A DNA stretch of 64,000 nucleotides from Putridiphycobacter sp965230195. Lineage in GTDB: Bacteria > Bacteroidota > Bacteroidia > Flavobacteriales_D > Crocinitomicaceae. Below are positions 54,021 to 64,000 of the stretch, in pieces. Location: positions 992,001 to 1,056,000 of the forward strand of contig OZ245997.1 in the NCBI GenBank assembly GCA_965230195.1, written 5' to 3'. Each line of letters starts with the position of its first letter. The stretch's first letter is position 1. Position numbers and translations under genes: made by a program. Below the pieces are notes generated by a model that saw only the letters and a program-made list of their open reading frames with translations, did no database searches and was not told the DNA's origin.

Positions 54021-55343
54021 ATGAACTGGCATGCCAAATGCCGTAGCAGTCTTGGAGTCATCTTTTCGTCTTCTCGCAAAGTCGCTGGAATAGACACGAC
54101 CCTACAAGGATCTCGGCGATCAGTTGCATCCAGCCGCCGGTACATGGCGTCGACGCGGGGATACGCTTCTGGTACCTACACGTCCCTGACAGATCGACTT
54201 CAAGCAGCATTGGATAAAGATATCACATTCATCAAATCCTGCACCAACAGGTGTGACGCGACGTTTCTTTCCTCGAAACAATGTCCTGCTTGACAGGGTG
54301 TTTCTGATCGATGCTATGGACCCTGTTAGCCGCGTTCATTACGCCTACAAAGAGAGGCAGATCTCACAGTCGGGTGTCGATGTGACCGTCCTGTTCGGAT
54401 TCATGCGATATCTCTTTGCTTTGCTAAGCACACGTCCGCCGCCGACGCACTGTATCGTGACCTTCGACGCTGGAGGCGCGGATTTTCGCAAAATGATGTA
54501 TGCTGGATACAAGGGGCACAGAGAGGAGACACCGAGAGAAATCGTCGAGTCGGTTCCGATCATCCAGAAGGCACTGAATCTGCTGGAGATACAATGGATG
54601 TGTGTCCACGGCATCGAGGCAGACGATGTTATTGCCACTCTCTCGAACCGTTTTGCCAGCGACACCACCCGGATCTATATCCTCTCCAGAGACAAAGTGA
54701 GCATCCATCAGTCATTTGTCGGCCGCCAGATGTTTTCGGTAGGATTTCTTTCAGCTTCTGCGAGAGAACGTGGTCATGATCCGTGGGCCGATGACGAACG
54801 GCCACTTCGACTATTACACCGACGAAACGTTTGCGGCAGAGTATGGACTGGATCCAAGTCTTTGGATCGAAGTGCTCGCACTTCAGGGAGACAACGCAGA
54901 CAATATCCCAGGGGTGCACAACATCGGCCCCAAACGCGCAATGCAGCTTGTTTCGAAATACGGCCGAATAGAGAACATATTTGATCACATCTCCGAGGCA
55001 CGGCATCATCCACAGCTTCGCTTTCTTACGCATCCTTTGACAGATAGGTCGAGGTGAAAACTATACGTGATGCGCTGTCTGCCGCAGAATCGAAGGACAA
55101 TGCGCTGCTCAGTCGAGATCTGGTAACCCTCGCTGCCGATCTGAAACTGCCTCCTCTCAGGTAAACAACGATCGCCGTTGCTGACGCATTCGTGAAACGA
55201 TGGTCATTAGAATGTTTCCTATGGACGATGCGCGGATAAGAATCCCGCAGGACGGCGGAAGACGTTTTCGAGAAATGATGGACGCCTATCACCTGCATCA
55301 TCGACTGTCCCGGGACTTCGACACCTATCTGCAATCGCTTTGA
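54021..55343 (+). CDS. PolI-type 5'-3' exonuclease, probably plastid
   Basis: A free-standing homologue of the 5' nuclease domain of bacterial DNA polymerase I, which removes RNA primers and flaps. The leader (MNWHAKCRSSLGVIFSSSRK, many Ser/Arg) looks like a transit peptide. A 46 bp intron joins CTNR to VFLIDAMDPVSRVHYAYKER. Then come LFGFMRYLFALL, CIVTFDAGGADFRKMMYAGY (metal Asp), VHGIEADDVIATLSNRFASD (second acidic cluster), IYILSRDK, an intron, YYTDETFAAEYGLDPSLWIE, LQGDNADNIPGVHNIGPKRA (H3TH DNA-binding motif) and QLVSKYGRIENIFDHI. The last exons are spliced in phase to the stop at 55343. All acidic metal ligands I can check are present. Plants and algae carry such a protein in plastids or mitochondria. 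Confidence 0.88.
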
Positions 55344-55595
55344 TCGTAGCAAACACACCGATGCGACACGAATGCAAGACAGACGCCGCCTTCACGCGAA
55401 CACTCTTCCTTCAACGAGAGAACATTCAAAGCACCAGGCAAGGAATGGCAGAGGAGAGCTATCTCAAACGCCACGAATGACGACCGTCTTGTCTTAACGA
55501 GGTGCCGAAGGAACGAATCCACACCGCCTTGTTTTCATTCCCTTCTCTGTCGCTTCGGTCTGTGCCTCCTATGCGCTGAGGATTGGAAATCTGAG

Positions 55596-56577
55596 ATGGT
55601 TTCGTTCGTTCACCGCATCCAGCGCCGACGATGCTACGAGGTCGTACGTTCTTTCTTGCACATCGTGCGCTGGAAGACCCTCGTGGCGTCGCTCGCACCG
55701 AGCGTCGTTGTTCTCGCTCTTGCTCTGAATCAGGGTCGACCCTTGGCGTTCTTTCCATTCTTCTGCTGTGGTCCTTCGCCGTTTCTCTTGCAAATCGGCT
55801 GCAATTTGGTCAACGATGCCCTCGATTTCACACGAGGCGTTGATGGATGGAAGCGTCTGGGTCCCAAACGGATTTCCTCCCGACGTGCTGCGCTTTGGTG
55901 TTACGTCGTTGGCGTCCTCTGCTTTCCTGCCGCATTTCTCTTTACCTTTCCAGCCATCCGCCTTCGCGGTCCCATTGTTCTGAAACTCGAAATCGCTTGC
56001 GCCGTGGCAGGATACCTCTACACTGGATGGCCCTTTCCCTATGGTTACTACGCTCTGGGCGACATCGCCGTCTTTATCTTCTTCGGCGTCGTCTATTTCG
56101 TCTTGGCCTCGTTCATCATTCAAGGCAGATCGAGTGCAGACGTAACCTTCTGATGTATGGCACGCAGGTGGACCGTTACTCGAGGCCCCTCGTTTGGTAG
56201 CCGGCTGTCAGCTCGGATGGATGTCGACCAATTTGCTGGTCATCAACAATCTCCGCGACATCGACAGCGACCGCCTTGCAGGAAAGCACACGATCTCGAA
56301 TCTCGTGGGCTATGAGAAGGGACGATGGGAACTGGTATGGTCTATCGGTCTTGTGTATGTCGCGGGTCTCTGGTGGGCGAAAGAGGGACATCTACTCGCT
56401 TTCCTGCTCCCGTTATTGACCTTGCCGTTTGCCATCTCCTGCATCGGCGACGTCTTTGCAACGAAGCCATCGGTACGCTACAATCTCTATCTCCAACGCT
56501 TTGCCGCGCTGTATCTGGTTTTCGCCGGATTGTTGGCGATGGGACTGATATCGCCGCGTCTTTTCAACAATTTGTAA
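55596..56577 (+). CDS. MENA: 1,4-dihydroxy-2-naphthoate phytyl/prenyltransferase (UbiA family)
   Basis: MenA attaches the prenyl or phytyl tail to DHNA in phylloquinone or menaquinone synthesis, an integral membrane step in the plastid. Exon 1: FLHIVRWKTLVASLAPSVVV, QIGCNLVNDALDFTRGVDGW (first Asp-rich motif NxxxDxxxD), KRLGPKRISSRRAALWCYVV, YLYTGWPFPYGYYALGDIAV and FIFFGVVYFVLASFII. A 44 bp intron leads to exon 2: GWMSTNLLVINNLRDIDSDR (second motif NNxRDxxxD), AGKHTISNLVGYEKGRWELV and later membrane helices to 56577. The paired Asp motifs and the PxGYxxLGD block separate MenA from other UbiA enzymes. A plastid leader may lie upstream of 55596, but I cannot read it with confidence. Confidence 0.9.
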
Positions 56578-56621
56578 ATCCCCGTGCGTCGGCTGTCGCG
56601 AAACGTGTGTTGCCGCGAACG

Positions 56622-59600
56622 ATGGCATCCGGAAGACCCAAGCGTCACGTTACGGTGCCGAAGAAGTTTGCCATCGAAGAAGGTCACACATCCGCTAGGA
56701 CGGAGCAGAGGAGTGACAGCGAGTGTTGGTGCGTTCGTAACAGGGTATACCTTACCAGATTCGCCAGAACGCATCGAACAGCAACGCGTCCTGCGCTACC
56801 TGAACAAAGAAGACTTGACGCGAACGCTTCAAGATCTAACGGTAGACAAGCTTTCTTCGGAAGGGTGGAAGGGAGAGTATGTTCGTTCGCTTCAGGTCTA
56901 TGTTCTATGGCCAGAAGACAATCTTTGGTACGAGGCTGTCATCCAAAAGGTCGATACGTCACATCCAGGCGTCAATTGACGTCCTCTCTTCTATAGCCCT
57001 CTGTGGAGACACATACAGCCAAGCTGTTTTACACGGATACAGCAGAGGAGGAGGAGGTTGATTTGAATGAGCTTGTGGAGGAAAGACAGATTGCATTCTG
57101 TAGACAACCATTTTGTCACTCTTCTCATTTCTGATACCCTGCACTGTTGGTTCTAGTGGAAATGCGTTCGGTGGCGATTCCGTTGAAAGAAGATGAACTG
57201 ATGGCGGACAATCTCATCCATGTCGCTGCAGAACCGTCTGAATCTGAAGTGAGTCTGTTGCGGAAACCTGCGTTGCGTGGCAGATTGTGATGCTGTTGTA
57301 CACAACGTTCTCTTTTAACCTGGGAGAATTTTGTCATGTCGTGTTATCTATTCCTCAATGGAATGTGTGATTAGGCCAGCGATTTGGATGGGGGCAGTTC
57401 TGGCCGCGAAGGGAGCAGTCCGTCGAATGACCCACTCAGTGACATGCCTCACCATCATCGAGCACACACTCATCCCGTTCACCAAAGTGCTGTTCTGGAT
57501 CGAGACTGTGCTTGGCGATGAAGGTTGTGTGCATCCCCACAGATGCTTCGCAGCTTCTCGTGCCAGGACTACAGAGCCAGAGTGGGATCTACGGTTATGA
57601 GACATTAAATGTACATGGGGCTGGACTTGTGACACGTTCCCAATCACATCCTGGTACGTTAATGCGAGACATGTCACCCCTATGTGATGCACAAACAGAT
57701 GCAGGCAACGTCGGATTTGGTGGACTGAATGGAAATCCTTCGAAGAAGCTCAAACGATCGAGCAGTCTGTTGCGCCAATCATCGACAGGATCTAAAGAAT
57801 GTGCGACCCGTGCATTCCGGTGCTGGAAAACGAGAGATGTGTATAGATGCCCCGCCGCCTGTTCTGAGATTGGATATTATGACAAAGCTGCGAGAGAAGA
57901 CCATTGAACAACTCAAATCTGTTCTCGCTCTTTGCGGGGATGAAGAGAAGAAGGATGCCAAATCAGAGAATGCTAACAAGTTAGAGGAAGCTGAGGAGAA
58001 GCAGCAGTCGTCGTCCTCAGCCAATCTGGATGATGTGACAGCAGAGAAAGCGACTGTCGAACCGATCGATGCCTTAGCGAGAGCCATCGAAATCGAAATC
58101 ATGAAACTCTGTGGTAATACCTGAGACGCTGAGCGTTCATACCATGTTCGTTCGTTCAGGTGGCGAGAATCATGAGTACAAGAACAAGTTGAGGACGTTG
58201 TATTTTAATTTGAAAGACGCTCGCAATCCAGAACTGCGTCGCCGCGTTGTGCATGGCGAGATCTCTCCTGACCAACTGGTTTCGATGTCTCCGAAGGAAC
58301 TCGCTTCTCAGGAGCTGGTCGCGTGGCGCCAGAAGAAAAAAGAGGAGCTTCTTCAAGCGACTGTCCTTGACGAAGATGCCGCAGCGCAGTTCTCCACCGC
58401 CGCCGCTCTGAAACAGTTGGAGGCCAAACGCGAAGAGCGCATCGGAGAGCGCGACACGGACATGGCATTGCCAGCCGCCGCGACGGTGACGCATGATCTG
58501 TCGCCTCCTCAGGTATTGGCTGACGACTTGGATAGCATTCGTGTGAGAACGAACAGCATCACGCGTTTCGTGGCGAAGACTGTAATTCCGTCATCCTGTC
58601 TCTGTAAACTTCTCCCCTGCGGTCCTATCGGCCACGAATCATGATGAAGTGTTGTTTGCGTGTGTAGCTTCCAGACATTGAGGAACAAGAATCGTCTGAG
58701 CCGGCACTACGTCACATGCAAACGGCACATGTCGAGTCGCTGAAAGAGGCAGTGGATTCAGAAGAGCTGCCAGATGTGCCGACGCTTCTTGCGATCAAAC
58801 CGGTAACGACAGCAGTAGGTGAGTGCCGTATGCCGTACGTACGCACGTCACGACCGTCGTGTGTGTTTGTTCGTTCGTTGGTGCGTTCGTACGTACATCT
58901 TTCGTTCGTACGTGCATCGAACGACACCATTCTTTATCGTCGCCGTCGCCGTCATCGTCCTCGCTAGACTGGCTCGACGCGACCATGTTGTCGTCTGTAG
59001 ATGCGCCAGTGGCAGAAGAGACGGTCGTCGATTTGGAAGAGATTCCAGAATGGGCAATGGAGGTCGTCGAAACGCCACCTCCTGTTCCAGCAGCCCCTCT
59101 GCTTTATTCGCCCAAAGCGGCTGAAGAACGCAATAATTCCGTATTCGGTCCTGTGCCCATGAGACAGAGTCCACCCGATTTGACGCCGTTGCTTATGAAA
59201 GACGATGGGAGCTTGGTCGTTGGAGAATCTGTGTGGCAGGGAGAAATTGGATTTGCAGAGCAGACGCCGTTCAAGGCTCAGTGCATCTCCATTGCCGGGA
59301 AATGCAATTTGAAAACAGTCCTTCTCTCTGCTCAGGTACACACCCATCACTCATCCCTTCTCAAGACAGAGAGGGAGGCTAACGCGTGTATGGCATGCTG
59401 TTTGTGTAGATCGTCGTGCAGGGACGAATGCAAGTCAAGAAGGTTGAAGATTTTCTAGAGAAGCTCAGAACGTCGAAGAGCCGCTCCGTGACCATTGCAA
59501 TTTTGAGACCGCCCATCGACGCCACAGATGAAGATATTGCAGCAACGCAAGAGGTATACCATTTCCCACACGCTCTTTATCCGAGAAACGATGCTGGGTG

Positions 59601-60767
59601 TCTGTCATGGACAGAACGTGCACTACTATTTGAGTCGGGAAAGGACAGGAGCGATGGCTCTAGGCGAAGGCGTAGAAGGATATTTGATTGCCAAGTGTGG
59701 ACTGACGAGGAGATTGCTCAGTGCGGCCCAGTCACTGATGGAAGATGTTGAACGGATTCCTAACGACATCGATATCAATGAGTTTCTCTTAGTGGTCGTG
59801 CACAAGAAGGACTGGGCACCACCAAAGATATTGGAAGCGTCTGTGTCGGACCTTCCTCCGCCGCCGATGCCAGAAGCAACGGTTTCCGATCCACGTATTC
59901 GAGCAGGACTGAAGCCAGTCGTGCCAGCTAAGAGAGAACACGTGGAGGTACCGATGCAGTCGTTGCCTAGCGGATTGACACTGGAGTCTATTAGCAATCT
60001 CGCAGCGATGTTAGGTGTTCAAAGAACACAGCCGATGCCTTCGACGACTTCGAATACTGTCCCATCAACATTGCCTCCGCATCAGATGACTGTGCCAGGA
60101 GCAGCAGTGCCGCCTATTTCGCTTCCGGCAATGGAGACTCAGCAGCAACAGCAGCAGAATGCCGTGGTTGTTCAGCCAGAGCGGCCAAAGTTTCTGATCT
60201 TCGATCCACTGACGAATAAAGCCGTCCCTCTGAATCCTGGATCTGTTCAGTATGACCCGGGTTCAAATCGCATTTTAATTGTGGGTCCATTGCCACAAGG
60301 ATTTGCCATACAACAGCTTACGAATACGGTTGTCGATACCCCTTCCGTTCTTGAAAGATCTATGGCACTTCCCCAGGGAATGATACCTGTTGTCATGAAA
60401 ACGGCCCCTGGTGCGTCGATCCATTCTCGATGCATACGCGCACAATAGAAGTTGTTCAGGTGAGGGGATGACAGAAGGATTACCAGTGGAGGAACCTGCA
60501 AGTCTCATGAATCCCACCACTGCGAATCGCCTCGCAGCCGTCGCACCTGTTGTTCCAAGCAAGCTCCATTTTGCAGAAGATCACCAACAAACGATCTCCG
60601 ATACTGCAGGTGTCGCATCTCAGCATTTGAGCAAAGCAATGGTGCAGCCGATGGTTCCGAGTCGCCACGGACGGAGCGGCTTTCGACGTGGACGAGGGAA
60701 GACAGGATTCAGTCGACCCATTACAACATCTCAACAGAGTTTCCCTGAGAGTGGGGACGCTCTATAA
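56622..60767 (+). CDS. Tudor / TFIIS-M / SPOC domain protein (PHF3/DIDO-like)
   Basis: A large multi-exon nuclear gene. The ATG at 56622 (MASGRPKRHVTVPKKFAIEE) is followed by a Tudor-like module: QVYVLWPEDNLWYEAVIQKV, an intron, AKLFYTDTAEEEEVDLNEL. Ser-rich linkers contain SKKLKRSSSLLRQ. The TFIIS central domain starts near 57890 (REKTIEQLKSVLALCG, ALARAIEIEIMKLCG) and continues with ENHEYKNKLRTLYFNLKDAR, LRRRVVHGEISPDQLVSMSP and KELASQELVAWRQKKKE. A SPOC domain follows (59100-59820): ESVWQGEIGFAEQTPFKAQC, VQGRMQVKKVEDFLEKLRTS, SRSVTIAILRPP, HYYLSRERTGAMALGEGVEG and EFLLVVVHKKDW. The tail is Gln/Pro-rich and ends in an RGRG-type motif (FRRGRGKTGF). TFIIS-M plus SPOC is the arrangement of PHF3/DIDO/BYE1 proteins that dock on phosphorylated RNA polymerase II; no PHD finger is seen here. 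Confidence 0.82.
58819..58969. repeat. Long repetitive intron with CGTTCGTACGTAC-type units
   Basis: The intron between KPVTTAV and the exon starting near 58970 is about 150 bp, roughly three times the normal size here. It is filled with alternating CGTACGT, TTCGTTCG and GTTCGTACGTAC units, giving many small palindromes. Donor GTGAGTGCC and acceptor CTCGCTAG are normal. Confidence 0.7.
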
Positions 60768-61253
60768 ACGGAAGCATCATCGACAGTTGCCACAGCAGCA
60801 GTGTGTGTCAAGAGCATCTATGTTTTGCGTTGAGTCTTGCATTTATTGGAGAGATGTACGCACTCATCAAAGACCAAATGGATACGATATAGGGACAACT
60901 CATGTAGTTTGTTAAGAACAATACTTTTGTTTGTCCCTCTGAAGCATCCAAAGCAAAACATAGAGAAATCTTCTCGTTGAAACCGAGACTCTGACATGCT
61001 CGTTTTTGATGCGCCAATGAGGCTCTGTCTCTCCTCATCTCTGGTCTTTAACCATCATGAAGTCTCCTGATGCAGCAGTCCTTTTTCTGACAGTTACCAA
61101 AAACACTAGTGCGAATTTCGATTTTTCTGTGAATCAATCTACAAACGTTAAGGGATTGAATCTGAAGAAAGCAGCAACGACAGGCAGTAGAGGGAACAAA
61201 GGTTTTCTTGTTTAAGCAGATGTCTCGCATTTAACTCGTAAATTCAACGCATT
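60768..61253. other. Intergenic stretch upstream of GatC
   Basis: Between the SPOC gene stop and the GatC start. Only chance frames on both strands, somewhat AT-rich. Probably 3' UTR and the GatC promoter. Confidence 0.45.
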
Positions 61254-61622
61254 ATGATGCGCTTATCTCTTAGACATGGCGTCGGACATCGCCTACGTGG
61301 AACAGCGCGTTTGGCCTCCACTCGACCCGATGCTGGAAAACTTCCGCCGCCGGATCTGAGGAAACTCGCCGAGATGGCGCGCATTGGTATGTCCGAAGAG
61401 GAAGCTCAGGCATGGAAGCCCAAAGTGCACGAGATCATTGCATGGTTCGACCAATTGCAAGCAGTGGATCTGTCAGACGTTCCCCCTCAGCTCAGAGCCA
61501 CTCAAAGCGAATTGACCTTGAGAGAGGACAGGGTGGAATCTTACCCTCACGTGGAAGAAATGATGGGACAGGTGCCTCAAAGCGAGAGAGGTTATGTGCG
61601 AGTGCCTAAGATTGGCGGTTGA
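61254..61622 (+). CDS. GATC: Glutamyl-tRNA(Gln) amidotransferase subunit C
   Basis: GatC stabilises the GatCAB enzyme that converts Glu-tRNA(Gln) to Gln-tRNA(Gln) in organelles. Single exon of 122 residues. A basic leader (LRHGVGHRLRGTARLASTRP) suggests mitochondrial or plastid import; then PDLRKLAEMARIGMSEEEAQ, HEIIAWFDQLQAVDLSDVPP and LREDRVESYPHVEEMMGQVP, the order and spacing typical of GatC (L..LARI, I..WF..L..VD...V, LR.D), and the end in YVRVPKIGG. The next gene starts 14 bp after the stop on the same strand. Confidence 0.93.
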   Translation: MMRLSLRHGVGHRLRGTARLASTRPDAGKLPPPDLRKLAEMARIGMSEEEAQAWKPKVHEIIAWFDQLQAVDLSDVPPQLRATQSELTLREDRVESYPHVEEMMGQVPQSERGYVRVPKIGG

Positions 61623-61636
61623 GTACGACGCTCCAT

Positions 61637-62195
61637 ATGCTGCGTCGTTTTGGCGAGACGTTAACGCTTTGGGTAGGAAGAACGTTTGACAATGCGCTCT
61701 TTCCGCGAATGGCGTTGCGACCTGCTCTTCTTGGCGGCGGCCAAAACGATCCAATCGTTCCTTCGTGGAAGGAGACATATCTATTGTTCGCAGCTCCAAA
61801 GAAACGGGCAAGATGATCATCATGATCCGTGTTCGTCACTGGGGATCTCACTCTTTACAGGTTTCGTTACACAAGAGAAAACTGAGATGGTTGACCAAGT
61901 GGCTCGTGCCTGCTCCTCGGATCGCGGTCTGCAAGTGAGACCCATCTTCATTCTTTCACTTTGATTACGGCGGTGCAGTTACTGTGGTCGTGGGTTGATG
62001 CCACATCAGGTGTTGAGCTGTTGTCTGTCCTATCGAGATTGGCATGCGGCCGGAAACGAAGGGACACCACCCGAGTTACGGAAACCCGGATGCCGAGAGA
62101 GAAAGATACGCAGAGAACAAGAAAGGTACAGGAAGTATAAGGCGAGGAAGGACAAAATCCGATTTGTATACCCCAAAGAAGAAACAAAGGAGTGA
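61637..62195 (+). CDS. Probable mitochondrial ribosomal protein bL32m
   Basis: From the ATG at 61637: LRRFGETLTLWVGRTFDNAL, RPALLGGG and SWKETYLLFAAPKKR. The hydrophobic-x-APKKR block is the mature start of mitochondrial L32 in animals and plants. After an intron: SLHKRKLRWLTKWLVPAP and a Cys, then a second intron to a segment with paired cysteines (NCCLSYRDWH) and a long Lys/Arg/Glu helix (RKIRREQERYRKYKARKDKI), stop at 62195. The zinc cysteines and overall length (about 130 residues) are compatible, but similarity outside APKKR is weak and both introns were placed by frame only. The alternative is an unrelated small basic mitochondrial protein. Confidence 0.45.
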
Positions 62196-62242
62196 GATGT
62201 AATACATCGCCAATCTGTCAAAAGAGTGACGTTCCGTCATGA

Positions 62243-64000
62243 TTATGACTCTTGTTGCCGGACGTGTTGCAACAACTGACAGTAATCATCCTTCATATCT
62301 TCGATTTCGTCAAAGAAATCCGGACTGAGACCATCGAGCTCAGCTTTCAGGGATGCATTATCCTTTTCGAGTTGCTGGATGCGGCCCTTCAGCTTCAGCC
62401 TTTCTGAATGGACGGCATCGTCTTCTCTGGTTGATACTGAAAGGTCTCCTGTCGTTTGACATGGCCGAGCTGCTTCGAGACGAGCGATTTGTTGCCCCTG
62501 GGAAGAGAAAGAAAGAGTGATGTCATGGACGGGCGAGATGGACTTGTTCTGAGATCTGTTTCCTTAATGTCTCTTGCTGGAGAAGCGCACAGTCTCTTTG
62601 TTTCTGCAGTTCTTCTTTGAGTGCCGCATTCTCGTCATTCATCGCTTCCAGCTCTTTCCGTTTCTTGACACTTGATTTCGTGCCTTCTCGGCTGGTCAGC
62701 TGTTCTAAACGGTCCCGAAGCTCCTTCCTCTGTCCGAGTAGCTGCAATACCTATCGTGAGGATTTTGAGATGGCCGACACTTCTGATACTTGGTTGTATT
62801 TTGTAAGGGAAACCCTGGACTGTGCTCTTTTCAATGCCCTTGTCAGCGTGTCGATCGTCTCAAGCAGTTCCCGTTCTCGATTTGTGCCACCAGATGCTTT
62901 CTTTTCAGACCTGCTCTGGTCGACGTCGACATCCAACCTGATTATCTTCTCGGCCGTATCGCCAAAGAAGTCTCGGAGTGATTGCTGCAGGCGACGGAGT
63001 CGTGCTTCGGCTTGCTCTTGTCGGAGACGATATTCGAATGCCTCTTCTTCCTATGCAGCATACGATGGTCGCCTCTATAGTAGCACGACTTTTCTATCTC
63101 TCTTGCCTTCTTCCAGTATTGTAACTCCCAATCGTCTGCATCTGTTATCAGATCTTCCCCCTCTGGAGATCGAGGAACTGGTCGTCTTTCGCGTTTCTGG
63201 TTTTCGACCCTGAGGTCATCTCGTTCAGTTTCTAACTGCACCACTTGCAACAATAATTCCGAGACCTGCTTTCTTCCACTGCGACCAAGTAGGGAGAAAG
63301 AACGGATGGACCTGCTTTGGATCCGCAGCTGTCTTTAATCGAGCTTTGGTCTGGGAATAGGCATGGCTTTGAGACGCAAGGGACTTTTGCAGACGTGCCA
63401 CTTGACCCTCAAGGGATTCTGCTTTCTTCCGCAGTGTTGCCTCTACTGTCTTTGCCTGTGTGCATTCCTCGTTCTTTTTGTTCAATATCTCCCTGTTACG
63501 AACAGAGGTCGCATACTTACTGGACATACACTGCGAACTCGAGACAGGACCTTAGGCTTTGGATCTTCTGTTGCAGTCTCTTTTGCTCTTTCCATTGATT
63601 GAAATCCAGCGGCTGGGTGCCGCTGCCTCTCCCTGTTTGTCTCCTCAGGAGCTCATTCTCAGCAATCAATGCATTCATACGCTCTTGGGCTTCTTCGACA
63701 TGCTCCCGCCTGTCCTACAATCATTTCTTCTTCGCACCGTATCTCAACGATCACTGCTGTCAGTTAAGTGCCTGTGTTGTGCTGCTGTCCATCCCAGTCT
63801 TCTGCCTCAGTTGTTTTATCTGGATCCGTAGACGTGTACTGATCTCGCGTTCTTTCTGTAGATTGCTCTTCGTGTCCTTTATCTGTTCATCTTGCTCTTT
63901 TAACTGATCGTCTGCCTCTCTGATCCTGTTCTGGAGTAGACGGATTTCTTTCAGTCTTTGAGCTTTCCAAGAGCGAAGATCTTCTGCATTTGACGCGAAT
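62243..64000 (-). CDS. CEP290: CEP290, C-terminal part (continues beyond the window)
   Basis: CEP290 is the Y-link scaffold of the ciliary transition zone. The whole visible part is coiled coil on the minus strand, broken by short introns: RKKAESLEGQVARLQKSLAS near 63420, DADDWELQYWKKAREIEK near 63130, RELLETIDTLTRALKRAQSR near 62850, LGQRKELRDRLEQLTSREG near 62740, MNDENAALKEELQKQRD near 62630, and the end GRIQQLEKDNASLKAELDGL with SPDFFDEIEDMKDDYCQLL, stop at 62243. The last motif (L..ELD.L.P.FF.EIED.K..Y) is the diagnostic C-terminus of CEP290. The N-terminal part lies to the right of the window. Confidence 0.85.

Noticed and set aside
60248..60262. GGGTTCAAATC, a T-loop-like string suggesting a tRNA
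   Set aside because: It lies within the SPOC gene coding exon, and no cloverleaf or A-box can be built around it.
1..64000. CRISPR arrays, transposases, integrases or prophage genes
   Set aside because: No spaced direct repeats, no transposase or integrase motif and no bacterial operon structure were seen; the genes are spliced eukaryotic ones.

Overview
The window is nuclear DNA from a compact eukaryotic genome. Nearly every gene is broken by very short GT-AG introns: the ones I could fix by reading frame are mostly about 33-95 bp. Neighbouring genes often lie under 150 bp apart, and there is no operon logic or Shine-Dalgarno pattern. A complete SBP-box transcription factor, a plant-type MORC ATPase, a plant-type NEK kinase, nuclear MenA, HisC and ArgC with probable transit peptides, and a PolI-type 5'-3' exonuclease all point to a photosynthetic member of the green lineage. 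CEP290, katanin p60, an augmin subunit and a possible IFT81-like protein indicate a cell that builds cilia. I cannot name the species.

Layout. 1-9.4 kb (all minus strand): a partial secretory coiled-coil membrane protein, MORC, an unidentified multi-exon gene, HisC and an F-box/LRR protein. 9.9-23.2 kb: a SWT1-like PIN endonuclease, a small unknown gene, CWF19L2, a divergently transcribed CCR4-type nuclease, a 2.4 kb stretch without a recognisable gene, the SBP-box factor, and AHSA1. 23.4-32.5 kb: HAUS4, CSN3 and DOHH (head-to-head), a PLAC8 protein, an 85-residue orphan, a BRO1 protein and AAGAB. 33.0-35.7 kb: a NEK kinase with a C-terminal CAP-Gly domain.

36.3-42.1 kb is a rearranged region. 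It holds intact QNG1, a chimeric second copy of a DUF2358-like gene, a 5' fragment of QNG1, STK19 and SENP8 (whose stop codons overlap), an unassigned segment, and the parental DUF2358-like gene. 42.3-49.4 kb: GUF1 and a cyclic-nucleotide-gated-type K+ channel (head-to-head, both candidate start codons inside one CRE palindrome), then ArgC. 49.4-64 kb: a coiled-coil protein, katanin p60, the 5'-3' exonuclease, MenA, a Tudor/TFIIS-M/SPOC protein, GatC, a probable mitochondrial bL32, and the C-terminal part of CEP290, which runs off the window.

Functional themes are microtubules and cilia (HAUS4, NEK-CAP-Gly, katanin, IFT81-like, CEP290), cullin/NEDD8 control (CSN3, SENP8), transcription, chromatin and RNA (MORC, SBP, SWT1-like, CWF19L2, CCR4-type, Tudor-SPOC, STK19), organelle translation (GUF1, GatC, bL32m) and plastid or amino-acid metabolism (HisC, ArgC, MenA). 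All calls come from reading motifs by eye. Exon borders are inferred from frame continuity and GT-AG sites and need transcript support.
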